From positions 83,242 through 147,241 of the forward strand of contig CAVSUY010000011.1 of NCBI GenBank assembly GCA_963731035.1: a stretch of DNA of 64,000 nt, read 5' to 3'. The notes beneath the pieces are model-generated. The model saw nothing but the letters and a program-made list of their open reading frames with translations. It had not been told where the DNA came from and made no database searches. Made by a program: the position numbers and the translations under genes. Positions 53,148-62,573 of this stretch are shown in pieces (the stretch's first letter is position 1; the number at the start of each line of letters is the position of its first letter). Source of the stretch: JAANXG01 sp963731035. GTDB taxonomy: Bacteria > Pseudomonadota > Gammaproteobacteria > Arenicellales > JAANXG01.

Positions 53148-53160
53148 CTGAATACCCGGC

Positions 53161-54441
53161 TTAAGCAGGCCGCCCGCGCCACCCGGCTGCGACGAGGTCC
53201 ATCAGGTGACAGTATCCGCATCCCGCCAGGACCCAGTACGGAACGATCGCGGGAAGTTGATAGCGCCAGTCGTAGCTTACGAGGGTCACGGAGTGCAGCA
53301 ACGCGTATGAGTATGCCACCATGAGTAGAAACAGGCCCGTCATTCTCCGGAGCGGGTCGTCCGCCCGAAGCAGACGTATCGCTCCAACGACCGCCAGAGG
53401 CCAGGTCAGGACGACGTACACCAGATTAACCGCGTTGTGCATGGCGCTGTAGGGTATGGCGCCCACTCTCAGCGGCACCCAGAAATACGCCAGGCGAATG
53501 ACGATCATTTTCACCACTTCCAGGTACGTCACCGGTTCCGAGACCGGGAACTGAAGCCGATCGGCGACCACCGTGCCGTGGCTGAAGAACACGACCATCT
53601 GCATAAAATAGCCTCGTACCGGTCCGAGTATCCAGTGGGACGGGAAGGAAGGATCGCCCGCCGCCATCGTCACCAGCCACGGGATCACAACGAACACCAG
53701 TGCCGCAGGGACCGCGACGCTGGCGATCACCAGGCCCGCAAAACGCTGCCGCATGGCCGGGAGCACATGAATTCCCAGCGCAAACAGATATAGAAGTGGA
53801 ACGAGGATTCCGGGAGGACGAACGAAAGGAGCGGCGATCGCCATGACCGCGCTGAGCATCCACATGCCACGACGTGCTTCCAGCAAGCCCCTGACCGTTG
53901 CAAACACGAACACCGCGACCCAGAAGGCGAACATAGCGTCGGTCAGCACTGCATAGGACCACTGAAACGCGTCCGGTAATCCAAAGACTATGTACAGACC
54001 GCCAAGTAGGAAAGCCGAGACTCCCGCTGCCCCTTCGATACGCCCGTAGACTCCGTATAGAGCATTGCACATGGAAAATACCATGCAGACGACAAGCGAA
54101 TACAGCAATGAATTCAGGATCACCACCCCGGCGGCGCCCGCACCCAAAGAGGAGTGGATGCCGGTCAGCACCACAGTGGAGATGACATAGTTGGGAACGA
54201 TGAAGAGCTCGTCGAGATGGTGCCCCTCTGGGGGACCGTGCGCCATCCATTGCAGAAACTTGCCCCCGACGGTCAGGTATCCCTTGGAATCGACGCCGTA
54301 GATGGGACCCTTGATAACGGCACCGAAGCCCAGCAGCGCGAGGCTCAGACAGAACAGAATTACCGGCAGCAATACCGCCGGGCGTGCCCCGAAGGGCCGC
54401 AGCAATCTCGCGCGGGACACGGGGGTACCTTTAGCATGCAC
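53161..54441 (-). CDS. Polytopic membrane protein, glycosyltransferase-39-like
   Basis: A 426-residue protein with about ten hydrophobic segments and an acidic periplasmic loop near the N-terminus (GPIYGVDSKGYLTVGGKFLQ), the arrangement of lipid-linked-sugar-dependent transferases of the ArnT/PMT type. No diagnostic catalytic sequence beyond the loop Asp is certain. It starts with GTG 54441, overlapping the end of the DUF2304 gene. Likely role: transfer of a polyprenyl-linked sugar to a surface glycan. The operon with DUF2304 and GT2 genes supports this. Confidence 0.75.
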   Translation of the reverse strand: MHAKGTPVSRARLLRPFGARPAVLLPVILFCLSLALLGFGAVIKGPIYGVDSKGYLTVGGKFLQWMAHGPPEGHHLDELFIVPNYVISTVVLTGIHSSLGAGAAGVVILNSLLYSLVVCMVFSMCNALYGVYGRIEGAAGVSAFLLGGLYIVFGLPDAFQWSYAVLTDAMFAFWVAVFVFATVRGLLEARRGMWMLSAVMAIAAPFVRPPGILVPLLYLFALGIHVLPAMRQRFAGLVIASVAVPAALVFVVIPWLVTMAAGDPSFPSHWILGPVRGYFMQMVVFFSHGTVVADRLQFPVSEPVTYLEVVKMIVIRLAYFWVPLRVGAIPYSAMHNAVNLVYVVLTWPLAVVGAIRLLRADDPLRRMTGLFLLMVAYSYALLHSVTLVSYDWRYQLPAIVPYWVLAGCGYCHLMDLVAAGWRGRPA

Positions 54442-54820
54442 TCTGACTGCCCTCTGCCTGGGCAGTCTCGGTCTGACCGGCAGCTCCTGCCCGCTGCTCC
54501 GCCTCCAGCAGCGCGACCTTCTGGGCCAAAATGCGGACCTTATGCTGCTCTTTCGTGCGCTCGATGTCCGTCTTCAGGATCTTTATCAACAACACCGCCA
54601 CACCAATCAGGCCAACGAGCGTGGGAGAATAACCGACGCCGAGCCTGGCTGCGACCCAGTCGACCGCCTCGGGAAACATCCCGACCGCGGCCACTGCGAT
54701 GGCAACAAGCACCCACCAAGTGGCAAGCGCCGGATGCAGCCGGCTGCGGCGCACCAACCATATAATGACGACGGCCACCACGATCGTGACGACAGCCGAA
54801 ATCCACTGGTAGGCGATCAC
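54431..54820 (-). CDS. DUF2304 membrane protein
   Basis: A 129-residue protein with three to four hydrophobic helices (for example ISAVVTIVVAVVIIWLV and PTLVGLIGVAVLLIKIL) and a charged coiled-coil tail (HKVRILAQKVALLEAEQ). DUF2304 proteins are commonly paired with GT2 glycosyltransferases of the polyprenyl-phosphate type. The start GTG overlaps the stop of the upstream GT2 gene (GTGA), and its end overlaps the next gene, so translation is coupled on both sides. Function not established; a chaperone or anchor for the GT2 enzyme is likely. Confidence 0.85.
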   Translation of the reverse strand: MIAYQWISAVVTIVVAVVIIWLVRRSRLHPALATWWVLVAIAVAAVGMFPEAVDWVAARLGVGYSPTLVGLIGVAVLLIKILKTDIERTKEQHKVRILAQKVALLEAEQRAGAAGQTETAQAEGSQSAC

Positions 54821-55572
54821 CTTCTACCGCTGTCGCCGCGCGACGTCGCCTTGGTCTCGTCGAAATGCCAAGAGGGGCGCCACTTTCCGGCAGATAGAAT
54901 GAGTGTCTCCATCAGGTACGCCGCGACCGTGACCCAAGAATCGTAAACCCTGGAACGACCGCTCCGCCGGCAGTTCATCCGTACCTTGACCTCCGAGGTG
55001 CTCAGGCCCGCATCGCGCAGCAGCAGCAGCAGTCCGATGTCCTGGTAACTGAGCATCGCCGTCCGGTCGGACGTCACCAACCGAATGGCCCGTTCGCTGT
55101 ATGCCCGGAGGCCAGACGTCACATCCTGAACCTGCAACCCGGTGATTATCCTGAACAGGCTCCAGGCGAGACGCCTGGCGGGACTCGCCCGTTCTGGGCA
55201 CACGCCGATGGCGACGTCGGAGACACCTTCGAGCACCGGGGCGCTGACCCGCTCCAGGGACTCGGCGAGGTGCTGACCGTCGGCGTCCATGGTTATGGCA
55301 CATCGATACCCGCTGTCCAGCGCATAGCGCAACCCCGTCTGGGCCGCACCCCACGCGCCGAGCGGGAAAGGCAGGGATACCACGCCGGCGCCGCCTTCGT
55401 TCGCCTCCCGGGCAGTACCATCGCTGCTCGCATCGTCGACGACGAGAGCCTCCCATCGTCCTCGCCGCAGCACGCCGCGCACCACGTCACCGACGGTGGC
55501 CGCTTCATTTTTCGCGGGTATCACCACCACGCCCGGCCAGCAGTATGGGAGTGTGGGCAGGCTACTCACCAT
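54817..55572 (-). CDS. GT2 family glycosyltransferase (polyprenyl-phosphate sugar synthase-like)
   Basis: About 251 residues from ATG 55572, selected because GGAG lies seven bases upstream. The GT-A fold is seen as VVVIPAKNEAATVGDVVRG, VVDDASSDGT and the DxD-type TMDADGQH, then LQVQDVTSGLRAYSERAIR, typical of DPM1/ArnC-like GT2 enzymes that load sugars onto polyprenyl phosphate. There are no C-terminal membrane helices, so the DUF2304 partner may provide membrane attachment. It overlaps both neighbours by a few bases. Confidence 0.9.
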   Translation of the reverse strand: MVSSLPTLPYCWPGVVVIPAKNEAATVGDVVRGVLRRGRWEALVVDDASSDGTAREANEGGAGVVSLPFPLGAWGAAQTGLRYALDSGYRCAITMDADGQHLAESLERVSAPVLEGVSDVAIGVCPERASPARRLAWSLFRIITGLQVQDVTSGLRAYSERAIRLVTSDRTAMLSYQDIGLLLLLRDAGLSTSEVKVRMNCRRSGRSRVYDSWVTVAAYLMETLILSAGKWRPSWHFDETKATSRGDSGRR

Positions 55573-56770
55573 GCACATGCTCCGACAGTGCGTCCTCATA
55601 CAGCCGCAGTATCTGTCCAGCTACCCGGTCTATACGAAACAACTCCTCATACCTCCTCACCCCCTCCCGTCCCAGCCGGTCTAGTTTTTCCCGGTCGCGG
55701 GCCAGGGAAACGAACGATTCGTGCAACGCCCTGGAGTCCGCCGGCGGCACCACGTGGCCCGTTCTTCCGTTCTGCACCACCCAGCCTACCCCGGAGCCCC
55801 CGATATCACACGTGACCACCGCCTTTCCGTGCGCCATGGCCTCGACGAGCACAACACCAAATGCCTCGGTGCGCTCGATCGACGGCAGGCAAAAGCAGTG
55901 GCAGCTCGCCATCAGGGCGTGCATCTCCTCACGTGGCAGACTGCCCGTTAGGGCCACCTTGTCAGCCATCCCCCGCTCCGATATGAGCGCGGACAATGCC
56001 GCACGCCGCTCGCCCTCTCCCACGACCAGCAAACGGGCCCCGGGCACATTCTTTACGGCCTCAATCAGATACTCATTACCTTTATAGTACGTAAGTCTGC
56101 CAACTGTCAAAATACGGAAAGCCGCATTGTTCCATAGTTTTTCCGCCTGACGGCGCTTGTCGTCCGATATGCGGGGAATACGCCGTGGGTCGATTCCCAA
56201 TGGGACGACCCGGCACTTGTCGCGCCACGGGGCCAGGGCGCTGCTCGATTCCAGATAGTTCTGCGACGTCGCCACAATGACACTGGCTCTGCGCAGAAGC
56301 CATTGTTCAAAGGGGCGATAGAGTGGATAAGCGAGTCTCAAGCCGAGGTCATGCGTAGAGCGAACGACGTCCGCATGCCAATGAACCACCCACGGAATAG
56401 CCCTGGCTTGCGGAAGCAGGAGGGCCCAAAGGGCCGAGGTGTTCGGAAGATGAAGGTGCAGAATATGCGGACGTTCAACCACAATTGCATGGCGAAGCCA
56501 GAATGGGAAGGCTGGGCTCACGGGTGCATAGAGCAAACGTCCGAACGCGGGGGCATAATACAGGGTGATTGGTCGATCGCCGCGAGGATCCTGATCATGA
56601 AGCTGCGCCGCTACCGATAACACTTCACCCCGCATGCGCCGATGGTGATCATGGACAATTGCAGCCGCATTGACTCCACGTCGAACCTGGGCTTTGAGCA
56701 GATCGGCAAGGAAGTTCTCAATCCCTCCCTCAAAAGGCGGGAAGTACTTACCCAAATGAAGTATTGACAT
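55562..56770 (-). CDS. GT4 family glycosyltransferase
   Basis: A 402-residue retaining GT-B enzyme; GTG 56773 and ATG 56770 are both possible starts. The N-terminal acceptor domain has LGKYFPPFEGGIENFLADLL. The C-terminal nucleotide-sugar domain has RILTVGRLTYYKGNEYLIEA, the ARLLVVGEGERRAAL loop and the EX7E motif in TEAFGVVLVEAMAHGKAVV. It transfers a sugar from a nucleotide donor to a growing glycan in the cytoplasm. It overlaps the downstream GT2 gene by about ten bases, consistent with one polysaccharide operon. Confidence 0.93.
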   Translation of the reverse strand: MSILHLGKYFPPFEGGIENFLADLLKAQVRRGVNAAAIVHDHHRRMRGEVLSVAAQLHDQDPRGDRPITLYYAPAFGRLLYAPVSPAFPFWLRHAIVVERPHILHLHLPNTSALWALLLPQARAIPWVVHWHADVVRSTHDLGLRLAYPLYRPFEQWLLRRASVIVATSQNYLESSSALAPWRDKCRVVPLGIDPRRIPRISDDKRRQAEKLWNNAAFRILTVGRLTYYKGNEYLIEAVKNVPGARLLVVGEGERRAALSALISERGMADKVALTGSLPREEMHALMASCHCFCLPSIERTEAFGVVLVEAMAHGKAVVTCDIGGSGVGWVVQNGRTGHVVPPADSRALHESFVSLARDREKLDRLGREGVRRYEELFRIDRVAGQILRLYEDALSEHVHGE

Positions 56771-56778
56771 CACCTCAC

Positions 56779-57195
56779 TTAGCGAAACATCGCGACAGAA
56801 TCACAGTTGGCACTCCGTAAATTGACCAAGCATAGCTTTGTACCGCATCCGGGTACCTTCCTCGCCTGATTTCCCCAGAGCCTTCCGGCGTCGCTGTCAC
56901 CTAGCACCACCCTAACCTTATCATCACACTCGAACTCAGGCTGCCGTTTGATACCATCGAGGTAGAGCGCAGGCACTGACCATCCACCTCCACAATTGGA
57001 CGGAGGTCGGTAAGACGATGTAAGCATGTGGGCCGGGTCGCTGCCCCAGTCTTCCGGGTCAATTCTGAGACCCATAAACAGGAATGATGAGGTCCAAAGT
57101 GCCTCGCGCTGGAGCAGCTCTCCGAAGTCGGTGACGTGCAGGCGTATCTGTGTACAGGTTCTGTTTTGTGGAACCAGCAGTATGTCAGACGTCAT
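56779..57195 (-). CDS. Hypothetical protein in the polysaccharide locus
   Basis: A 138-residue frame from ATG 57195, 18 bases after the methyltransferase stop and 8 bases before the GT4 start. The first 90 residues look like genuine protein (IRLHVTDFGELLQREALWTS, FLFMGLRIDPEDWGSDPAHM), while the last 30 are Cys/Asn-rich and less convincing, so the 3' end may be frame-disturbed. No family is recognised. Placement inside a tightly spaced cluster supports a role in the same pathway. Confidence 0.45.
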   Translation of the reverse strand: MTSDILLVPQNRTCTQIRLHVTDFGELLQREALWTSSFLFMGLRIDPEDWGSDPAHMLTSSYRPPSNCGGGWSVPALYLDGIKRQPEFECDDKVRVVLGDSDAGRLWGNQARKVPGCGTKLCLVNLRSANCDSVAMFR

Positions 57196-57213
57196 GGTGC
57201 CCCTGGCGTTAAT

Positions 57214-58134
57214 TCAGCCCGGAATCGTATCACTTGGGCAATAATCGGATAGCATAAGGTAACCCTTTGTTGCGTTCGGTGTGTGGCGCCCTGAACCCCG
57301 AATCACCGAACCATAAATATCGACGGAACCCGTTTCCTGATGCATTGAAAACTCCTCCTCTGCCGAGAACGGTACTTCCGGTTTGTTGGAAGCAAGTCTG
57401 ACGAAGTCCAATGAGAGTCTTTCAAGGTCGGAACCCACCCATGGCTGGTTCATCCAATGGTCGTCACCGAAAGCCAGCGTGTCCCGTACAGCCCGACATA
57501 CGATGGCAACACGGCATCGCGAATTTGGCCTATCTTTCGATATATGCTTGCACGCGATTGCCCTGAGTCTGAGCATGCGTAAGACATAATCCAGCCAAGC
57601 CAGTGTCGGCAAATAATAGTTTGAACCGGGGTAGTGTCGACCTGCGGCATTGAAGTGGAGGATTGGTTCGTCGCCGACAAGGGCGGCGGTTTCCACGATG
57701 AACAGTCCTCCCTCACGCACGAGGCTGCGAGCGATACACAAGCCCACAAGCGGGTCGATCATGTGATACAACACACCGGAGAACACGACCACGTCCAAGG
57801 GAGACTTTCTGTCCTTCCATAAGGCGGTCTGAAGCTCATCCATCTGCAAGCCGGGTATATACTCGAACTCCACGCCGTAGGCCTGCTGGACCAGCCTTAT
57901 CCGCTCCGACAGGTCGAGACGATCGTAAGCGACTACGGACTTGGCGCCGAGCCTCAACAGAGATACGGGTATGAGCGCCTCCTGGGTTCCTATATCCAGA
58001 CAGCGAGCGTCGCGCAAGTCGGTCAGCTCGAGCAGTCTCCGAACCATGGCGACGTTCCCGCGCCTCTGTCCAGTGGTGTAAACGCCGGGCGGAGCTCCAC
58101 TTGGTAGTACAGCGGGTCGCTCGAATCTGGTCAT
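57214..58134 (-). CDS. SAM-dependent methyltransferase (DUF1698-like)
   Basis: A 306-residue class I methyltransferase. Motif I reads ARCLDIGTQEALIPVSLL, the acidic motif II is SVVAYDRLD, and VVFSGVLYHMIDPLVG is the conserved segment found in relatives of tRNA mo5U34 methyltransferase and of sugar methyltransferases. Upstream, the adjacent frame from ATG 58195 reads SIPLSLSDLSDDQI, which would join naturally to RFERPAVLPSG by a one-base shift near 58125; the annotated ATG 58134 may therefore be an artefact of a frameshift. In this locus a glycan or lipid intermediate is the likely substrate. Confidence 0.8.
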   Translation of the reverse strand: MTRFERPAVLPSGAPPGVYTTGQRRGNVAMVRRLLELTDLRDARCLDIGTQEALIPVSLLRLGAKSVVAYDRLDLSERIRLVQQAYGVEFEYIPGLQMDELQTALWKDRKSPLDVVVFSGVLYHMIDPLVGLCIARSLVREGGLFIVETAALVGDEPILHFNAAGRHYPGSNYYLPTLAWLDYVLRMLRLRAIACKHISKDRPNSRCRVAIVCRAVRDTLAFGDDHWMNQPWVGSDLERLSLDFVRLASNKPEVPFSAEEEFSMHQETGSVDIYGSVIRGSGRHTPNATKGYLMLSDYCPSDTIPG

Positions 58135-58322
58135 CAGAGAGATCGCTGAGAGACAAGGGTATGCTCACTATTGGCTCCGGTTCGTTGTCAGACATATACA
58201 GTGTAGCGTCTACTCGAGGTATCGTCCCTGTTTCAGGACGGAACCGTGACGGTGAAGAGGGGTCACCTATTCATGATCAGCCAGTTCGCCGAGCCGCTCG
58301 AATTGATTAGGAAACCGGGCTG

Positions 58323-59094
58323 CTAATAACCGGTAGCACGGTACAGGAGATCCCGAGCTACGTGGCGCGCCATGTATGGCAGGATGGCGTTGCGAATTTC
58401 CCACTCCCTCGGTATACGGCCAAGACATTGCTCTCGGATCCGATTCAATTCGGAGTGGCCCTCGTCATGGATGCGTGTTGTAGTTTTCTGTTGTTCATGA
58501 ATACGGAATGCACCCAGGAGGCGATTGATGCGGGCGAACTTTGCGCCCGCTTGGCGAAAGCGAATAAGGAGCTCCCAGTCCATGGCGAATCGGAAACTTT
58601 CGTCGACTACGGCTCCGGTCTTTATCCACATGCAGCGTCGCCAGAAAAGCGTCTCCTGCGGTATAAAGTCCACCCAGGATAGGATGGCGTCGCTGTGCCG
58701 TGGCAGGATCCAGCAACCGATCTCCTGATCGTGCTTATCGATAAGCAGTCTGTTGCCGTAAACGACATCCACCTCCGGATGGCGGGAAAAGTAATCGGAT
58801 ACGCACGCGAGAGCGCCAGGAAGGAGTAGGTCGTCCGCATTCAGCCACGCCATTATGTCGCCGCTTGTCTGAGCGAAACCCCGGTTGATGGCATGCGCTG
58901 GGCCACGGTCCCGTTCTGAACGCCAGCCCGAAAGCTCATTTTGCCAGCGCTGAGGAGTTCGACGGTGCCGTCGTCAAAGCCGCCATCTTGTACACGATAC
59001 TCCAGATCGGGATACCGGTAGAAGACGCCCGGATTGTGCGATCGATATATTCATACTGATTGTAAGAAGGAGTGACGATGGATATGGAGGGCAC
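58323..59094 (-). pseudogene. GT2 glycosyltransferase with two frameshifts
   Basis: Three frames are needed to read one GT2 enzyme: VPSISIVTPSYNQYEYIDRT from about 59094, then VFYRYPDLEYRVQDGGFDDG from about 59028, then WRSERDRGPAHAINRGFAQT leading into GDIMAWLNADDLLLPGALAC and on to the end at 58323. The order and spacing match the GT-A fold with its DxD equivalent NADD. The long C-terminal 176 residues are open. As written the gene cannot make a full enzyme. Either the sequence has base errors or the gene is decayed. Confidence 0.8.
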
Positions 59095-59583
59095 TGGGAC
59101 GCACCGGAACGGTGCGCGGGGCCGGCAACCGCCTCATCTCCCTCGTCGGTCATCAAGTACAGCTCCCTAGTCTCAGCATGATCACCTTGGCGGAATGGCG
59201 ACACAGCGCTCTGTACGGTCCCACGCCTAGAATAGTCCTCGACGACCGAACGAATTCGCAGGATGCCCGACGCCTGTCTTTGAATAACTGCCTCTTCGCC
59301 TCAACGCAGGAGTCGCGAAGCGCGACTGTTGTCGAGCTCTCCGGACAACTGGAAGCCATGTCTCGCTCGAGGTCTGTCTGGTGTCGAGTTCGTGCGGCAC
59401 GGTGGCCTGATCACGGATAATCCGGTACTTGTCAGAGGTGGCTCCGGAGGCAGCAATTGCACGATGCCGTCCGTCTCCTGCCACTTTTCGTGCCCGCACA
59501 TTTCCGACCTAACTCGCGTTGTAGAGATTCGATAGTCGCCGCCTGCCGCTGTCTCTCGCCTTCTCTTCTCACTGTAGTGTCGC
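59095..59583. other. Region without a convincing intact gene
   Basis: About 490 bases between the broken GT2 and sulfotransferase genes. Several overlapping frames on both strands are Arg/Ser-rich and none matches a family. A helical, charged stretch read on the minus strand just below 59584 may be the frameshifted tail of the sulfotransferase. Nothing else is visible. Confidence 0.45.
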
Positions 59584-60444
59584 TCAAGTGTCTCGTTCCG
59601 TTTCCGTAAAACGGACGACTTCGTCTGGTACCTGGTCGCTCTGGGACGATGTTCCACCCTGCCTCGCTTCGGGCAAGTCCTGCCACCAGTTTTCGCTGGT
59701 CTCGTATCCTGTCGCTTCAAGCAATCCCGGAAAAACGAGTTCCCAGCGTTCTCCTTGCTTTCGGTCGAAATGGTTCTTCCAGTCACCAGCAATACCGCGT
59801 CGGTAATGGCTGAACACATCGGTTTCGCCAGGCTGCCTGCCGCTTCTCTCTCGGAACGATAGCCTGGCAATCAATGTGTTGCGCGTCTCCCGAGGCATGT
59901 CCGATCCCAACCATTCGAGAATACGTGCGTAGCCGGCGTGTTGGTCATCGACGAGATCCTCGTATCGTACGAGAAGGACGCTGCTATCTTGGTATTCGAA
60001 CCAGGATAAGTAAAATTGCGTGAACGCGGCCGCCTTGCTGATCCCATACTTGACTCTATCGCACATGTCGGGAATTTGACTAAAAATTTCCCGGTCAACG
60101 TCCACGCTCGGGATGCTTTCATGACTATACAGATGGGAATATATTTCGGATACCACTCGGTCACGCGGATCACGGACCAGTACGATCGCTCGGTCGTATT
60201 CCGAATGCTTCCATTCTTGCCATTGCCACGCATCCAACGAGTAGATCGGGCCGCTAAACGTTCCCTCCGGAACAGTCGGCATCGCTTGATGTTGGAGGTC
60301 GACAGTGATTCCGGAATAGGGCAAGGCACCAAACGCACGCAGTTCGGGAGCACTGAGAACGTCGCGAACCCACTGCTATCTACATTTTCGCAGCGTTATG
60401 TGGAGAAGCCGGCCGGCCTCGTGCTCGTGCCATATCAATCTCAA
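59584..60444 (-). pseudogene. Sulfotransferase-like gene with a stop in the PAPS-binding loop
   Basis: The open part (from about 60375 down) reads QWVRDVLSAPELRAFGALPY, then IVLVRDPRDRVVSEIYSHLY, the 3'-phosphate-binding segment, and VLLVRYEDLV, all typical of carbohydrate or aryl sulfotransferases. Just upstream in the same frame LLHITLRKCR is followed by a TAG (60376-60378) where family members have a PKxGSxW phosphate loop. The donor-binding loop is thus lost, and enzyme made from a later start would probably be inactive. An upstream TTG at 60444 may be the original start. Confidence 0.7.
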
Positions 60445-60499
60445 CGTGGGGCGCCCATTGCTGAGATTGGGGCATTCTCCTCAATGTGGTACGGAGCAG

Positions 60500-61647
60500 C
60501 TATTTTCTTTTGCTGCACCGCTCATAAAGTTCTTCCAGCAGGACGCGCACATTGTGCCTGGCTTCATCGAGCGTGATGGGGGCGTTCCTGTCATGACCAC
60601 CTGTGGCGCGAACGACTCCCGTCGCTTCCACTGGCTCCAAGCCAAGTATCGCCTGCTTCAGGACCTCTGCATTTCTACGCAATGCGCGAATCTCTTTGTT
60701 CTTGGGTGTTCGGACGCGTTCGTCCTCATCGTGCAGTCCGGCCTGATACGATGGAAAATAATCGTGGCCCAGATAATCGGATACCTCCTCTCTGACGTGA
60801 TCTGCTGCCAGCTTGAGTCGTCGGTTCGTTTCCTCAGTGAAGAAGTTAGAACCGAAGCGGTGACCAACCCATGGCAATCTACTGAGCTGCCAAGTGAATT
60901 CCGAGCAGACATTCTCGTGTGTGATCGACATGTCGCGATACAGGCACACTAGTATCTTCATCATTTCAGCCGAAATGCCGTAGTTGCCTGTAACTCTCCT
61001 CTCCGCCAACAGCCAGCGGAGAAGCGGCGAGTCGGGCATCCCGAGACCCCCGAGGCAGAAGTCCGTAAGCACATCGCCGTCTATCAGTAAGGAAGAATCG
61101 AATGAACGGATAAGCATTCGTGATTCGCCGAATCTCTGTGTCAAGTTCCGAAGTGGAGTGACAAAGTCGGTCGACGCGATCGCGTTGTTTAACGCCCGAT
61201 CCAGCGGACGTGCGTTCTTTAGGGCCTGCTGGATCCGTGAGTACATCCATGAGGACGGTTCCCGTAAGTACACGACGACCATGATCTCGGAAAAATATCG
61301 GTAAAGGTAATCTGCCACGATTGCCAGATGCTCGTCACGTCTGGCTATCGGGAATATAGACTCCGCAGATATGAGTATTGAGATATTGCGGAAGTGTCCC
61401 TCCGTGACGGCGCAGATTGCTTCCGTAAAGAGGGTCTTGTTCTTCTCGTGCGTGCAGGACGATCTGCTCCTGGGTTGTCCGCAAAGCGAGTGGAAATAAA
61501 TTGAATGGTTGGGGGAAAGCGACTTGTACCGAAGGTATTGGATCTCGCTTTTTTGCAGGAGATCATCCCAGGCATCGCCCGACAGCGTGCACTGTATGGT
61601 GGTGGACCGGTCTTAGGCATGCCGCCATGCAGAATTAGCTTTGGCAT
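60500..61647 (-). pseudogene. Sulfotransferase-like gene with a one-base deletion in the P-loop
   Basis: From ATG 61647 the frame reads MPKLILHGGMPKTG and then breaks; the next frame continues TTIQCTLSGDAWDDLLQKSE and runs open through VVVYLREPSSWMYSRIQQAL to the stop at 60500. Adding one base after the GGT of PKTG near 61605 restores PKTGTTTIQ, the expected donor-binding loop, so a single missing base explains the break. The C-terminal 272 residues are intact. Substrate: probably a glycan hydroxyl. Error in the sequence and true inactivation are both possible. Confidence 0.75.
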
Positions 61648-61691
61648 TAACTATGCTTGCAGCGATCGTGCAAGGGACGGTTCTGTACCTG

Positions 61692-62573
61692 TCAGTCGTC
61701 GTCAGGCAGGAACGGGGTAAGTGAAGGTGCAGTGAGACCTCTTAGCACCTTGCTCGGTGGTTCGTCGCATGCTATGTACCCGAAAGCCTTGAGAATGGGT
61801 TCGAATATAATATGCAATTTTTCCCGGACATCTGCGGACAGATACTTCCGGGAGTTCCCGGGATGTACTTGACGGATATGCTGGTCAGGTTGCTCGACGT
61901 CAGGAATATGGTCCTGTCTCGCCGCAACTGAGCTTATTTCATGCGTTGGAATGTGCCATCCAAAATGGCGACATATCTGTGACAATAGCGCACTCTTGTC
62001 GTATATCACATCCTCGTAGCGGAATATGGTGAGGTTGGCATCATCAAGCAGCGGTTGGTACGTCATGAATCTGGAGAACACCCAGTCTGCCTGTCTAAGT
62101 GCAAATTGCTCGACGCTCAGCGTGGATGCCAGTGTCCGCCTTTTCTCTAATGTTTCCAGCAGTCTCCCGGACTTTCCAGGATAGACATGCGATTTCGTCA
62201 TCGAAAAATAAAGCGATGTCAAGATGTCAAGAGGATGACGCACTAGCAGGATCTTGGCACACTTACGGACAAGTTCGCACTCGAAGCCTTCCAGATATCT
62301 GAACCCACCATACAGATATCCTCGAGGCTCGAAGATATTGGTCGTCTGGGCGGGCAACTCTTTCGGGCTGATCCCCAACGCGAAACGTCGGTCTTCAATG
62401 CTGAGGTACGTTAGGCCGACTCGATCAGCAATCTCCTGCAACATGTTGTAAAGGAAAGTGCTGCCGGACTTGTGTAGCGAGAATGCAAACACAGAATGAT
62501 TCTGGCAGATCGGCCGTGGGACTGCCAACAGGTTCACAAACTCCGCGAAATCTAACTGTTGCCGGTCGGGCAT
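61692..62573 (-). CDS. Sulfotransferase
   Basis: About 293 residues from ATG 62573; an upstream in-frame extension to 62807 looks non-coding. The PAPS 5'-phosphosulfate loop is intact in AFSLHKSGSTFLYNML, the 3'-phosphate-binding segment is KILLVRHPLDILTSLYFSMT, and TIFRYEDVIYD follows. The family transfers sulfate from PAPS to hydroxyls of sugars or lipids. It is the first of three sulfotransferase-like genes in a row on the minus strand and the only one that is open throughout. Confidence 0.85.
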   Translation of the reverse strand: MPDRQQLDFAEFVNLLAVPRPICQNHSVFAFSLHKSGSTFLYNMLQEIADRVGLTYLSIEDRRFALGISPKELPAQTTNIFEPRGYLYGGFRYLEGFECELVRKCAKILLVRHPLDILTSLYFSMTKSHVYPGKSGRLLETLEKRRTLASTLSVEQFALRQADWVFSRFMTYQPLLDDANLTIFRYEDVIYDKSALLSQICRHFGWHIPTHEISSVAARQDHIPDVEQPDQHIRQVHPGNSRKYLSADVREKLHIIFEPILKAFGYIACDEPPSKVLRGLTAPSLTPFLPDDD

